This document shows, piece by piece, positions 50,216-59,021 of a DNA stretch of 59,866 nt. Source of the stretch: Oscillospiraceae bacterium. Lineage in GTDB: Bacteria; Bacillota; Clostridia; Oscillospirales; Ruminococcaceae. The position numbers and the translations under genes are program-made. Positions within the stretch are counted from its first letter, which is position 1. Every line of letters starts with the position of its first letter. Location of the stretch: contig JAFWVK010000058.1 of NCBI GenBank assembly GCA_017518255.1, forward strand, positions 1 to 59,866, given 5' to 3'. The notes beneath the pieces are model-generated. The model searched no databases. It was given only the letters and a program-made list of their open reading frames with translations, and had not been told where the DNA came from.

Positions 50216-51997
50216 ATGATTCGGAAACGTTTTTTACCGGTGCTGTTAGCCGGATGCCTGCTTGCGGGATGTTCGGAGAGCGGCAGCCCGCAGAGCAGAA
50301 CTGACGGGAGCGGTATTGAGGAAAGCAGCACGGTTCCGCTCCCGGAACCGATTGAGGCCATGCAGTTTACCCAAAGCGGTGTGACCAAGACTTCTGTGCA
50401 TTTTATTGAAGGGGAGTCTCAGCTTGTGCTGACAGCACCGGAGGGAGCGGAGATTTACTATACGCTGGACGGAAGCGTTCCGGACAGGGATTCGCAGCGC
50501 TATACCGAACCGATCGTGCCGGAACGGAGTGAAAGCTTCTTTCCTGCCTGCTGTGCGCTCCGCGCAAAGGCATATTTTGCGGACGGTACGGAATCGGTAA
50601 CCGCAACACAAACATTCTGGACTGCTGCCGATGTTTCATCGCTGTTTCATAATTACATTGTGTCGGTAGTCGGCGATCCCGCAGAAATCACAGATGCGCC
50701 GGACGGAATCTTTTACGGCGACAATGCGAAGCAGCGCGGCAGGGATTCCGAGCGTGCTGTCTCGGTTGAAATGATTGATTCCGACGGAAATACGCTGTTT
50801 TCACAGGATGCGGGAATGCGGGTTTTCGGCGCGGCATCCAGAGAATCGTCAATCAAGTCCATGAAGCTCTATGCGCGGAAATCCTATGATCCGGAGCACG
50901 GAAAGTTTGCGCTGAATCTGTTCGGTACGTTCAATCCGGAAGGGGAACTGATCGGTGAATATGACAAGCTGGTTCTCCGCAATGCGGGAAACGACTTCCA
51001 GTTTGCGTTTATCCGGGATGAATTCAATCAGACGCTGGCGGCAATGGCCGGCTATACGGACTGTGAATCGGTTCTGCCGGTTGTGGTATATCTCAACGGC
51101 AGCTATTACGGCATACAATGGATGCATGAAGCGCTCTGTGACGATCTTCTGAAGTCCATGTACGGCGGAAAGGGAAACGGAACATTCCGGATTCTCGAAG
51201 GAAAAGAGAAGGAAAAGAAGGTTCCGGAGGATGACCCCGAAGAAGCGGCAGCCGCAGAAGAATTCAATCAGAAATATGCAGAGCTGAGCGAACTCGATCT
51301 CACGTCTGACAAGAATTTTGCAGCGGTTTCCGAGTATATGGATGTTTGGAATTATCTGGATTACTATGCATTCAATATCTATATCAACAACAAGGACTGG
51401 CCGCAGAACAACATGAAGGTTTACCGGTTTGAGGCGAACGGCGAATGGGGTTACGGCTCTGAAGACAATCAGCATTTAGACGGAAAGTGGCGCTGGTGGC
51501 TGCATGACATGGATTATGCGGAGGGACTTTACGAGCAGGAGGAAACACAGGCGAATTACAACAATCTCGCCGAGATTCTGAAACCGGAAAGTGACCGGTA
51601 TGCGCCGATGTTTGCGGCACTGATGAAGCGTGACGAATGCAGACAGTATTTTCTCGGTAAGATACAGCAGCTGATGATTTCTGTGTTTACGCCGGAGAAG
51701 ATGGATGAAACGCTTGACAGTCTGAATTCCGTCCGGTATCTGGAAATGGTGCGGTATTTCGATTTTCTGGAAGAACTGAAAAAGACAGATGATACAATCT
51801 GGATCTGGTATCAGGGATATACCGAGCAGACCAAGATGATCCGGAACTTTGCAAAGGAGCGCCCGGAATATATGAACAGCTTCCTCAGTGAAGCATTCCC
51901 GGAATATCAGCAGGCAACACAGACCGAAACACAGACGGGAACACAAACCGAGACCCAGACGGAAACCCAGACAGCAGCCGATTCCCAAACAGAATAA
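50216..51997 (+). CDS. CotH-family lipoprotein
   Basis: A 593-residue predicted lipoprotein (lipobox LLAGC near residue 17). Residues about 60-130 resemble the chitobiase C-terminal-like domain (GAEIYYTLDGSVPDRDSQRY). The CotH kinase-like domain follows (about 160-560) with LVLRNAGNDFQFAFIRDEF, YLNGSYYGIQWMHE and the active-site DMDYAEG. The tail is a run of TETQT-type repeats. CotH proteins are atypical protein kinases in spore coats, and Ruminococcus cellulosome systems also contain CotH proteins. AGGGGG precedes the ATG at 50216. Confidence 0.88.
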   Translation: MIRKRFLPVLLAGCLLAGCSESGSPQSRTDGSGIEESSTVPLPEPIEAMQFTQSGVTKTSVHFIEGESQLVLTAPEGAEIYYTLDGSVPDRDSQRYTEPIVPERSESFFPACCALRAKAYFADGTESVTATQTFWTAADVSSLFHNYIVSVVGDPAEITDAPDGIFYGDNAKQRGRDSERAVSVEMIDSDGNTLFSQDAGMRVFGAASRESSIKSMKLYARKSYDPEHGKFALNLFGTFNPEGELIGEYDKLVLRNAGNDFQFAFIRDEFNQTLAAMAGYTDCESVLPVVVYLNGSYYGIQWMHEALCDDLLKSMYGGKGNGTFRILEGKEKEKKVPEDDPEEAAAAEEFNQKYAELSELDLTSDKNFAAVSEYMDVWNYLDYYAFNIYINNKDWPQNNMKVYRFEANGEWGYGSEDNQHLDGKWRWWLHDMDYAEGLYEQEETQANYNNLAEILKPESDRYAPMFAALMKRDECRQYFLGKIQQLMISVFTPEKMDETLDSLNSVRYLEMVRYFDFLEELKKTDDTIWIWYQGYTEQTKMIRNFAKERPEYMNSFLSEAFPEYQQATQTETQTGTQTETQTETQTAADSQTE

Positions 51998-52008
51998 ACA
52001 ATCATACA

Positions 52009-52038
52009 GCACCCGTAAAAATGCGGGTGCTTTTCTTT
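52009..52038 (+). terminator. Terminator of the CotH gene
   Basis: GCACCCG with CGGGTGC (52009-52015, 52024-52030), eight-base loop, followed by TTTTCTTT. Confidence 0.82.
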
Positions 52039-52127
52039 ACAAAAAATCATCTCCATGCACGAAAAGAGCAGAATGAATTGTGTATGGTATGAAGGGCGGA
52101 ACGATACGCTCAGAAACGGAGGTAGCC

Positions 52128-53669
52128 ATGAAACAAACAGATTATTGCCGTGTTGTGTCCGGCATTCGCTGGACAGCGCAGCAGCGGCAGCGCATCGAAT
52201 CGCTTCTGCGGCTTCCGGCAGACTCGCCGGAATTCGTGGATCAAACGGAATTTACAGTCGTATCGGAAGTAACAAAGGAGGACTTGGAGATGATGGAAAA
52301 GGAAAATGCGAAGAAATCTAAAAAGCATATCAAGCTGTGGGTAATTCTGGCGGCGGCGATGCTGCTTGCGGGCGGGGGCGCGGCAGCAGGTGTTGTTGCG
52401 ATGCGGCAGCATAACAAGCAGGAAACCTCTATGGAAGATCAGCTCTTTACGCTGCATCTGACCGATCAGTGCGCCGGACAGATCACGTCTCCGAATGAGT
52501 ATGATTGCAGAGCAGGGTATAGTTCGTTGTGTGAGACAGAAAACGGCTGGTATTATCGTACAATGGAAGGTGTTCTGTATTATACAGACAAAGAAACCGG
52601 ACAGAGTGTTCCGCTTTGTGCCCGCCCGAATTGTCTGCACGACGGAAACGAATACTGTACGGCATCCACGGAAAAATATTCAACGACGAATCATTTTTTC
52701 TATGACGGATATCTGTATGCTGCCGCAAATAAGAAGAATAATGAAGATTATACGGATTCCCGCGCCGTACTGCTCCGGTATGAGCCGGACGGTTCTGCAA
52801 TCACGGAGCTTTGCGAATTTACCGGTCAGGATTGCATCGGCATGACAAATGCGGTGCTGCACCGCGGCTATATCTGGGTCGGTGTTACGACAGAATACGG
52901 ATTCAATGAATATATGCGTCATACGGAGCAGGATCGTGTCCGGCACGGCGGATATGAGATTTACGGCTATGAGCTTGCAACGGGAAAAACAGTGAAGCTG
53001 CTCAGTGCCATGCCGCCGCAGAATGAAGCGGTCATGTATGAAGGTATCCGGGGAATTATAGGAGACGGCGATTATCTTTATGTGCATACCGATTACGAAC
53101 CCTATACAGGCAGGGATTATCCGGAGGGGCAGAAGTGCAAGATGTTCCGGATCAGTCTGCTGACCGGCGAAACAGAGGCATTTCCGGAACTGGATGAAAT
53201 GAGAATGTATATGTTTGTTGTCAGTAACAACCGCATTTTCTGTACGAGCCAGCAAAGCAGCCTGTGTATTTTTGATCCGGAGACCAAAGAATTCACAAAA
53301 ACGTTTTCAGACTGCGGATGGGTTTACTGCACAGACGGCAGCTACTTGTATATCCCGTTTTATGAATCTGACAAATGCACATTAAAAGTCTTTGATTTCA
53401 GCGGGAATCAGATAAATGAGCAGATTCAGACGGAATATATAGATCAAGTACAGATTATAAACGGAAAGCTTTATATGAGCACATCACCCTATCAGGGTGA
53501 CAGAGAAGATGGGGTGGTTCGCACGCTTCGGTGTTGTGATCCCGCAGCATTCCGCGAAGGAAAAGCAGAGTGGACAACAGTTATGCAATGGACAACAGAT
53601 CCGAGCGGTGGAAACTTTAAGCCGCTCGAAAAGAATACGAAAGGAGGTGCGGATACCGATGCTCAGTAA
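52128..53669 (+). CDS. Membrane propeller protein, paralogue A
   Basis: A 513-residue single-pass membrane protein. The cytoplasmic N-terminus (about 65 residues) begins with RVVSGIRWTAQQRQR, followed by a membrane helix (about 68-88) and a large extracellular beta-propeller-like domain of the DUF5050 type. The motif CARPNCLHDGNEYC occurs near residue 167. It is a clear paralogue of the protein encoded at 54138. ACGGAGGT precedes the ATG at 52128. Its last 11 bases overlap the sigma factor gene. The topology and position suggest a receptor or anti-sigma role; no reaction is known. Confidence 0.8.
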   Translation: MKQTDYCRVVSGIRWTAQQRQRIESLLRLPADSPEFVDQTEFTVVSEVTKEDLEMMEKENAKKSKKHIKLWVILAAAMLLAGGGAAAGVVAMRQHNKQETSMEDQLFTLHLTDQCAGQITSPNEYDCRAGYSSLCETENGWYYRTMEGVLYYTDKETGQSVPLCARPNCLHDGNEYCTASTEKYSTTNHFFYDGYLYAAANKKNNEDYTDSRAVLLRYEPDGSAITELCEFTGQDCIGMTNAVLHRGYIWVGVTTEYGFNEYMRHTEQDRVRHGGYEIYGYELATGKTVKLLSAMPPQNEAVMYEGIRGIIGDGDYLYVHTDYEPYTGRDYPEGQKCKMFRISLLTGETEAFPELDEMRMYMFVVSNNRIFCTSQQSSLCIFDPETKEFTKTFSDCGWVYCTDGSYLYIPFYESDKCTLKVFDFSGNQINEQIQTEYIDQVQIINGKLYMSTSPYQGDREDGVVRTLRCCDPAAFREGKAEWTTVMQWTTDPSGGNFKPLEKNTKGGADTDAQ

Positions 53670-54141
53670 GGAAAACATTGCGCTGTATGCATTTGAAAAA
53701 TTCGGTGATACGGCATTGCAGGCAGCGTTCTGCTGCATCGGCAACCGCGCCGACGCGGAGGATGTCGCGCAGGAGGTATTCTTTGCGCTGCACAGAGAAC
53801 CCAGAGATTTCAACGATGACGAACACCTGAAAGCGTGGCTGCTGCGCTGTGTCATCAACCGCTGCAAGAATCTGCATAAAAGCATCTGGCGGCGGATGCG
53901 CGTGAACATGGAGGATGTCCCGACGGCAGAGCTGACCGTAAACGACAGCAGTGAAAAGGAAGTGCTGAACCTGATTACCTCCCTGCCAAAGCCCTATGCC
54001 GAGGTCGTGTATCTGCACGATTACGAGGGCTATGCAATCCGTGAGATTGCGGAGATGCTGGAGCGGTCGGAGAATACGGTCAGCTCGCAGCTCCGGCGCG
54101 GACACCTGAAACTCCGGATGGAACTTTCGGAGGAGGGATGA
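53659..54141 (+). CDS. ECF-type RNA polymerase sigma factor
   Basis: A 160-residue sigma-70 family protein. Region 2 includes NRADAEDVAQEVFFALHREP, and region 4 includes EVVYLHDYEGYAIREIAEMLERSENTVSSQLRRGHLKL. AAAGGAGGTG precedes the ATG, which lies inside the end of the preceding gene; the longer reading from 53497 lacks a ribosome site. It overlaps both flanking genes, so all three are co-translated. The two neighbours are paralogous membrane proteins, either of which could be the anti-sigma factor. Confidence 0.92.
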   Translation: MLSKENIALYAFEKFGDTALQAAFCCIGNRADAEDVAQEVFFALHREPRDFNDDEHLKAWLLRCVINRCKNLHKSIWRRMRVNMEDVPTAELTVNDSSEKEVLNLITSLPKPYAEVVYLHDYEGYAIREIAEMLERSENTVSSQLRRGHLKLRMELSEEG

Positions 54142-55862
54142 CGATGCGTATGGATAAAGAGCGCTACCGCCGCGCGGTTTCCGGCATCCGCTGGACGGAG
54201 AAGCAGCGTGCGGCTATGCGCAAAAAGCTGAAAGAGCCGGCAAAAAAAGCAGCAGACGATTTCTTTGACGATTTTGATGAAAAGCCGCTGACCAAAGAGG
54301 AGCAGCGCAGAATGGAGGAAGAAATGGCAAAGCAGGAAAAGAGAATCAGAAGACTCAGCAAATCGGGCAGGGCAGTTGCGGCGGCGCTGCTGATACTGGT
54401 CGGCGGCGGCGTGACCGCAGGAATCATTCACGCAAAGAAGCTGAAAAAGCAGGAAGCGAATGCGGCAATGGGTGTGTTCGGTCTGCATCTGACCGATCAG
54501 AAGGATTCTCCCTCGCGTTTGTCATTTTCGCAGAGCGAGCAGGGATATTACATCGGCTACAATAATTATGAGTATTCTATGAGCGATTTTTCGGTGCAGA
54601 CCGACATGGGCGAAGAGATTCAGTTTGAGGCGCTCTGTCAGAATCAGCAGAGAGCGCTCCCGACATTTTATGATCCGGAAACCGGAGAGTCGGCAGTTCT
54701 CTGCGCCCGCCCGAACTGTACCCATGACGGCAGCACTTACTGCACTGCTACGACCAGAGTATACGGTGCTGCTGCAGGCGGCGATATTTATTTTACCTAT
54801 GCAGACGGTTATCTTTACCGGGTCACCGGTAAGCATAATCTGAAAACAATGGATGACGGCAGCGTGACTTATGATGATACGGAAACCCATGCAGTGCTTC
54901 TGCGCTATGAGCCGGACGGCTCCGGCATTACCGAGCTTTACGATTTCGGTACCGGCGGCGGCGGCAGTATGCCGGTTGTTCACCGCGGCTATCTGTGGTT
55001 TTCCGTACAGCTCAAAACCTACGGCGATATCATTAAAAATAAAATCACGGGCAGTGAATCAAGATTCTGCACCGGCGGTTATGAAATCTGGGGCTATGAG
55101 CTGAAAACCGGCAAGCTGACAAAAGTTTACACGGCAATGGAAGCCCCGACTGCCAATCTGGTTGCGACGGCGCCGGAATATCTCAACGGAATCGGGGATT
55201 ACCTCTACTTCGATACCGCGGACGGCGACATGATTACACCGACCGGTACGAACCGAATCAATCTGCTGACCGGTGAGCTTTCAAAGGCTCCGGATATCTC
55301 TCTTGAATACGGCTTTAACGAGCATTACGGTCTGCATTACAACAGAGTATTGCAGGGCGGGGATAATGTCGGATGCTGGCAGCTTGTCAATCTGGATACC
55401 GGAGAGACAAAGGATATCCCGAATTCGGAGCTTTCGACCGGTTATATCGGCACACCCTTCCTTTCCGGCGATTATATTTACTGGTTCCAGCACGGAGAGA
55501 ATAGTGAGGATAATATCATCAGAATGTATGACCTGAATCTGAATAAACTGCTTGGTGTGAATGTCTCTGAAAGCGGACTGCCGACAATCAGGCTCAAAGA
55601 TGCGAAAATAATCCCCGATATTGGAATATGCAAAGTTCAGGACGGCAAGCTCTTTGTGAGTTACGACTTAACTGCCACTAAGCCTGAATACGGGATGTGG
55701 TGGACAGTTGAGAATTCCGTTTACAGCTGCAATGTTTCCGATCTGCTTGACGGAAAGCTGGAATGGACAAAGGTTTTTGAATCCATGGACAGCGGGGAAG
55801 CACAGAAGCAGTTTGAGAAAGCATATGAGATTGCAGAGAAGGCACTGAAAGACAAGAGGTAA
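54138..55862 (+). CDS. Membrane propeller protein, paralogue B
   Basis: A 574-residue single-pass membrane protein. The charged cytoplasmic N-terminus of about 75 residues has RRAVSGIRWTEKQRAAM, the same SGIRWT motif as paralogue A. A membrane helix (about 77-95) leads to an extracellular propeller-like domain carrying CARPNCTHDGSTYC near residue 190. The ATG overlaps the sigma factor stop (ATGA); a second ATG lies two codons on. With the sigma factor between two such paralogues, sensing of an outside signal is plausible but unproven. Confidence 0.8.
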   Translation: MTMRMDKERYRRAVSGIRWTEKQRAAMRKKLKEPAKKAADDFFDDFDEKPLTKEEQRRMEEEMAKQEKRIRRLSKSGRAVAAALLILVGGGVTAGIIHAKKLKKQEANAAMGVFGLHLTDQKDSPSRLSFSQSEQGYYIGYNNYEYSMSDFSVQTDMGEEIQFEALCQNQQRALPTFYDPETGESAVLCARPNCTHDGSTYCTATTRVYGAAAGGDIYFTYADGYLYRVTGKHNLKTMDDGSVTYDDTETHAVLLRYEPDGSGITELYDFGTGGGGSMPVVHRGYLWFSVQLKTYGDIIKNKITGSESRFCTGGYEIWGYELKTGKLTKVYTAMEAPTANLVATAPEYLNGIGDYLYFDTADGDMITPTGTNRINLLTGELSKAPDISLEYGFNEHYGLHYNRVLQGGDNVGCWQLVNLDTGETKDIPNSELSTGYIGTPFLSGDYIYWFQHGENSEDNIIRMYDLNLNKLLGVNVSESGLPTIRLKDAKIIPDIGICKVQDGKLFVSYDLTATKPEYGMWWTVENSVYSCNVSDLLDGKLEWTKVFESMDSGEAQKQFEKAYEIAEKALKDKR

Positions 55863-55881
55863 CGGAAAGGGGAGTGCAGAT

Positions 55882-56787
55882 ATGCCGAATAAACTGGAAA
55901 TCAGGCATCTCACAAAACAGTACGGGAATTTCTGTGCGCTTTCGGACGTGAGCTTTCTGCTGGAACCGGGCGTGACCGGACTGCTCGGCGCAAACGGCGC
56001 GGGCAAATCGACGCTGATGAAGCTGATGACCGACCACATCAAACGCACGGAGGGCGAAATCCTCTGGAATGACACCGATATCCTGAAAATGGGCGCGAAG
56101 TGGCGCGCCCTGATCGGATATACCCCGCAGCTTCCCGGTGTTTATGACGATTTCTCCGCAAAGCGCTTTCTGTATTATATGGGTGCGCTCAAGGGCATGA
56201 AGCGGAGGGATATCCGCGAGCAGACCGGGGAAATGCTTGCGGCGGTCAACCTCTCGGACAGCGCGCACAAAAAAATCGGGACATTCTCCGGCGGTATGCG
56301 GCAGCGCGTCCTGCTGGCATCGAGTATGCTCGGCAAGCCGCAGGTTCTGATTCTCGATGAACCGACCGCCGGTCTTGACCCGGAGGAGCGCATCCGCATC
56401 CGCAACGATATCGCGGAGCTTGCAAGAGACCGCATTGTGCTGCTTGCGACCCATGTCGTCAGCGACATTGCCTGCATCGCGAACATAGTTCTTCTGCTGC
56501 GCCGCGGAAAGCGGATTGCCTTTGAAACCCCGCAGGCGCTCCTTGCGGACGCCGAGGGAAAGATCGGTGAATTCTCCGGAACCTATGAGGAAATCCGTGC
56601 GCTTCAGGCGCAGTATCCGGGCGGCGAGCTTGCGCAGCATAAGGACGGCTTTGTGCTGCGCGTCGCAGGCGACCCGCTGCCGGAGGGCTGCAAGCCCGTG
56701 ACGGATGCCCTGACACTGGAGGATGTATGCCATTTATACTTAAAAGGAGACAGGGAATATGGCGGAGCTGAAAAGACTGCTGTTTAG
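55882..56787 (+). CDS. ABC transporter ATP-binding protein
   Basis: A 301-residue ATPase. Walker A GANGAGKST (about 36-44), signature FSGGMRQR, Walker B VLILDEPTAGLDPE and the switch ATHVVSD are all intact. A C-terminal extension of about 80 residues follows the ATPase core. GGAAAGGGGAG precedes the ATG. Its last 29 bases overlap the permease gene. It probably drives an exporter and lies 19 bases after the propeller gene, in the same direction. Confidence 0.94.
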   Translation: MPNKLEIRHLTKQYGNFCALSDVSFLLEPGVTGLLGANGAGKSTLMKLMTDHIKRTEGEILWNDTDILKMGAKWRALIGYTPQLPGVYDDFSAKRFLYYMGALKGMKRRDIREQTGEMLAAVNLSDSAHKKIGTFSGGMRQRVLLASSMLGKPQVLILDEPTAGLDPEERIRIRNDIAELARDRIVLLATHVVSDIACIANIVLLLRRGKRIAFETPQALLADAEGKIGEFSGTYEEIRALQAQYPGGELAQHKDGFVLRVAGDPLPEGCKPVTDALTLEDVCHLYLKGDREYGGAEKTAV

Positions 56788-58846
56788 CCCGAAGCGGCTT
56801 GTGACGCTGCTGCTGATTGCCGTCATCAATCTCGCGTTTTTCTCCGGCAGATGCCGCACCGACAGGGAACAGAATCTATATTCGCAGTTCGATTACCGCG
56901 TGGATTATTATTACGGTTACGGCTTTGGGGCGGATGAGGACTATGAGAAGAAACAGATGGAGATATATCTGACGGAAAAGTATCCGGCATATCTCGAAAC
57001 GGTACAGAAGCAGTCGCAGTCACAGTCGATTCTGAGCAAGCTTTCACGGGATAAGGACCAGAACAAGTTTATCGACCGCAACCTCAAAAAGACCGCGGAG
57101 GATTACCGCAGGCTCGGAAACATCAGACTCGAAGCCGGTGAAAACCGCGGCATCAAAGCGGTGATGCAGTATCATTTGACGGATTATCTGCTGCTGATCG
57201 CGCCGCTGCTGCTCGTGCTGGAACTTGCCGGCGACGGCACATCGGCAGTCAGTGAGCTGACGCGCTCCACAAAAAACGGCAGAGTTCCCCTGACCGCATG
57301 GCGGATTCTGGCGGTTGTTCTGCTGACTGCCGCAGATATCCTGCTGCTCTACGGCGGCAATATCGCCTTTGCATGGGGCTTTTACGGCAATCCGGGTCTT
57401 TCCCGCGCCGTGCAGTCCATGCCGCAGTTTCAGTACTGCGCGTTCCGGCTGTCCTTCCGCGGATTCTTTCTTTGTGCCGCAGGGCTGAAGCTTGCGGCGG
57501 TCATGGCAATTGCACTGTTTGTCTGGCTGCTGACGGCGCGTCTGCATCCGATTCTGAGCTGGGGCATTTCCGCTTTATCTCTCGGCGGTATGTATTTGCT
57601 GCATGAGTTGGTGCTCCCGACGGCAACACTGAATCATTTCAAGTTTATCAATCTGTTTGCTGCGTTGGAAGCAAACACCTTTTTCACGGAATACCTGAAT
57701 TTGAACTGGTTTTCGTATCCGTCCGGCTTTCTGACGGATCTGCTGCTTGCACTGTTCCTGCTGCTGCTGATTCTGACGGCGCTGCTTCTGTGGCTTGTCG
57801 GCAGATGCAGACCGGTTCGGTTCGGTGCGCGTGCGGAAGCTCTGCGCGACCGGTTCTCCCTCCTTCTGAACCGCTTTCTGCCGGTGCATACCCGATTCGG
57901 GTTTGAGGGATGGAAGCTGCTGATTGCGCAGCGGGTCCTGCTGATCGCGGCAGCTGCGGGCGCCTTCGGCTGGTATCTTTGGAAGGATATCGGTATGTAT
58001 ATGCCGGTTTCAAGGGAGTCAGAACGGGTTTACATTGAATATGAGGGGGAAATCACACCGGAAAAGCTGAAAAAAGCTGAGGATTATGTAGAGCTGCTCC
58101 GCGAAAAGATCGAAACGGTCACAGCTCAGCTTGAGCAGGCACAGCTGGAAGAAAAACCGGCGGATTATATCGGCATGCTGCAAAGACAGCTCGGTGAATT
58201 TCAGCTCAATCTGGAACTGTACGGTAAAATGCTGGATATTCTGCACCGGAATCACGACTATACGGCACGCACCGGCAGACCGGCATGGTTTGTGCGGGAT
58301 GAGGCGTATCAGCTTGCATTTTACGAGAGTGCAGGGGAGCGGCGCTGCAGTATGGCACTGCTGATGTTTCTGATTTTTGCATTTTACGGCGTTGCCGCAT
58401 ACGATAACCGCTATGATACGCGGATGCTGCTGCGCAGCACCAGACACGGCAGAGCAGGGCTGCGCGTGCGTCAGTTTGTCTGGATCGGTATTCTGACGGC
58501 GGCAGCGGCGATCGGGCTTCACGGAATCTGTCTCCGGCATATCAGCAGGGATACCGGCTTTGCGATGCTGTATGCGCCCGCGCAAAGTCTGGCATATTTG
58601 CAGTGGATACCGGTTTCGGTCTCGCTGAAAACGGCGCTGATTCTTCTGACAGTTTGCCGTGTGCTGATTGCATCAGCTGTTGCATCCTGCGTATTCCTGA
58701 TCAGCCGGTTCAGCCGCACGCCGCAGAAAGCACTGCTGATTGCGCTGCTGGTATTTCTGCTTCCTTCGGCGCTGACCGAGAGCGGAATCCGTCAGCTTTC
58801 GGCGTTTGACTTTGTTCATATTCTGAGCTGCTGCAAACGGCTGTAA
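56759..58846 (+). CDS. Large ABC permease-like membrane protein
   Basis: A 695-residue integral membrane protein. It has about ten hydrophobic segments in two clusters (about 15-30 and 130-345, then about 375-390 and 525-690). A helical, coiled-coil-like region (about 415-490: TPEKLKKAEDYVELLREKIETV) separates the two and probably lies outside. AAAAGGAGA precedes the ATG. It overlaps the ATPase gene by 29 bases and should be its membrane partner. The exported substrate is unknown. Confidence 0.85.
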   Translation: MAELKRLLFSPKRLVTLLLIAVINLAFFSGRCRTDREQNLYSQFDYRVDYYYGYGFGADEDYEKKQMEIYLTEKYPAYLETVQKQSQSQSILSKLSRDKDQNKFIDRNLKKTAEDYRRLGNIRLEAGENRGIKAVMQYHLTDYLLLIAPLLLVLELAGDGTSAVSELTRSTKNGRVPLTAWRILAVVLLTAADILLLYGGNIAFAWGFYGNPGLSRAVQSMPQFQYCAFRLSFRGFFLCAAGLKLAAVMAIALFVWLLTARLHPILSWGISALSLGGMYLLHELVLPTATLNHFKFINLFAALEANTFFTEYLNLNWFSYPSGFLTDLLLALFLLLLILTALLLWLVGRCRPVRFGARAEALRDRFSLLLNRFLPVHTRFGFEGWKLLIAQRVLLIAAAAGAFGWYLWKDIGMYMPVSRESERVYIEYEGEITPEKLKKAEDYVELLREKIETVTAQLEQAQLEEKPADYIGMLQRQLGEFQLNLELYGKMLDILHRNHDYTARTGRPAWFVRDEAYQLAFYESAGERRCSMALLMFLIFAFYGVAAYDNRYDTRMLLRSTRHGRAGLRVRQFVWIGILTAAAAIGLHGICLRHISRDTGFAMLYAPAQSLAYLQWIPVSVSLKTALILLTVCRVLIASAVASCVFLISRFSRTPQKALLIALLVFLLPSALTESGIRQLSAFDFVHILSCCKRL

Positions 58847-58948
58847 GATAGATTGTGTCAAAAATTGTCAGAAATGCCAAAAAGTGATAGCATCTTTTAT
58901 GTAATGCACAAAAAGTCAGACAAATATTTCTTTTTCTTTGAAAAAGTG

Positions 58949-58978
58949 TTGACAATGCCCCCGGAAATGTTGTATAAT
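58949..58978 (+). promoter_or_regulatory. Promoter of the repeat-rich protein gene
   Basis: TTGACA (58949-58954) and TATAAT (58973-58978) with an 18-base spacer, about 45 bases before the start codon. Confidence 0.82.
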
Positions 58979-59021
58979 GATAAATGCAGAAAAATATCAT
59001 CCGTCCGGAGGTTTGTCAAGT

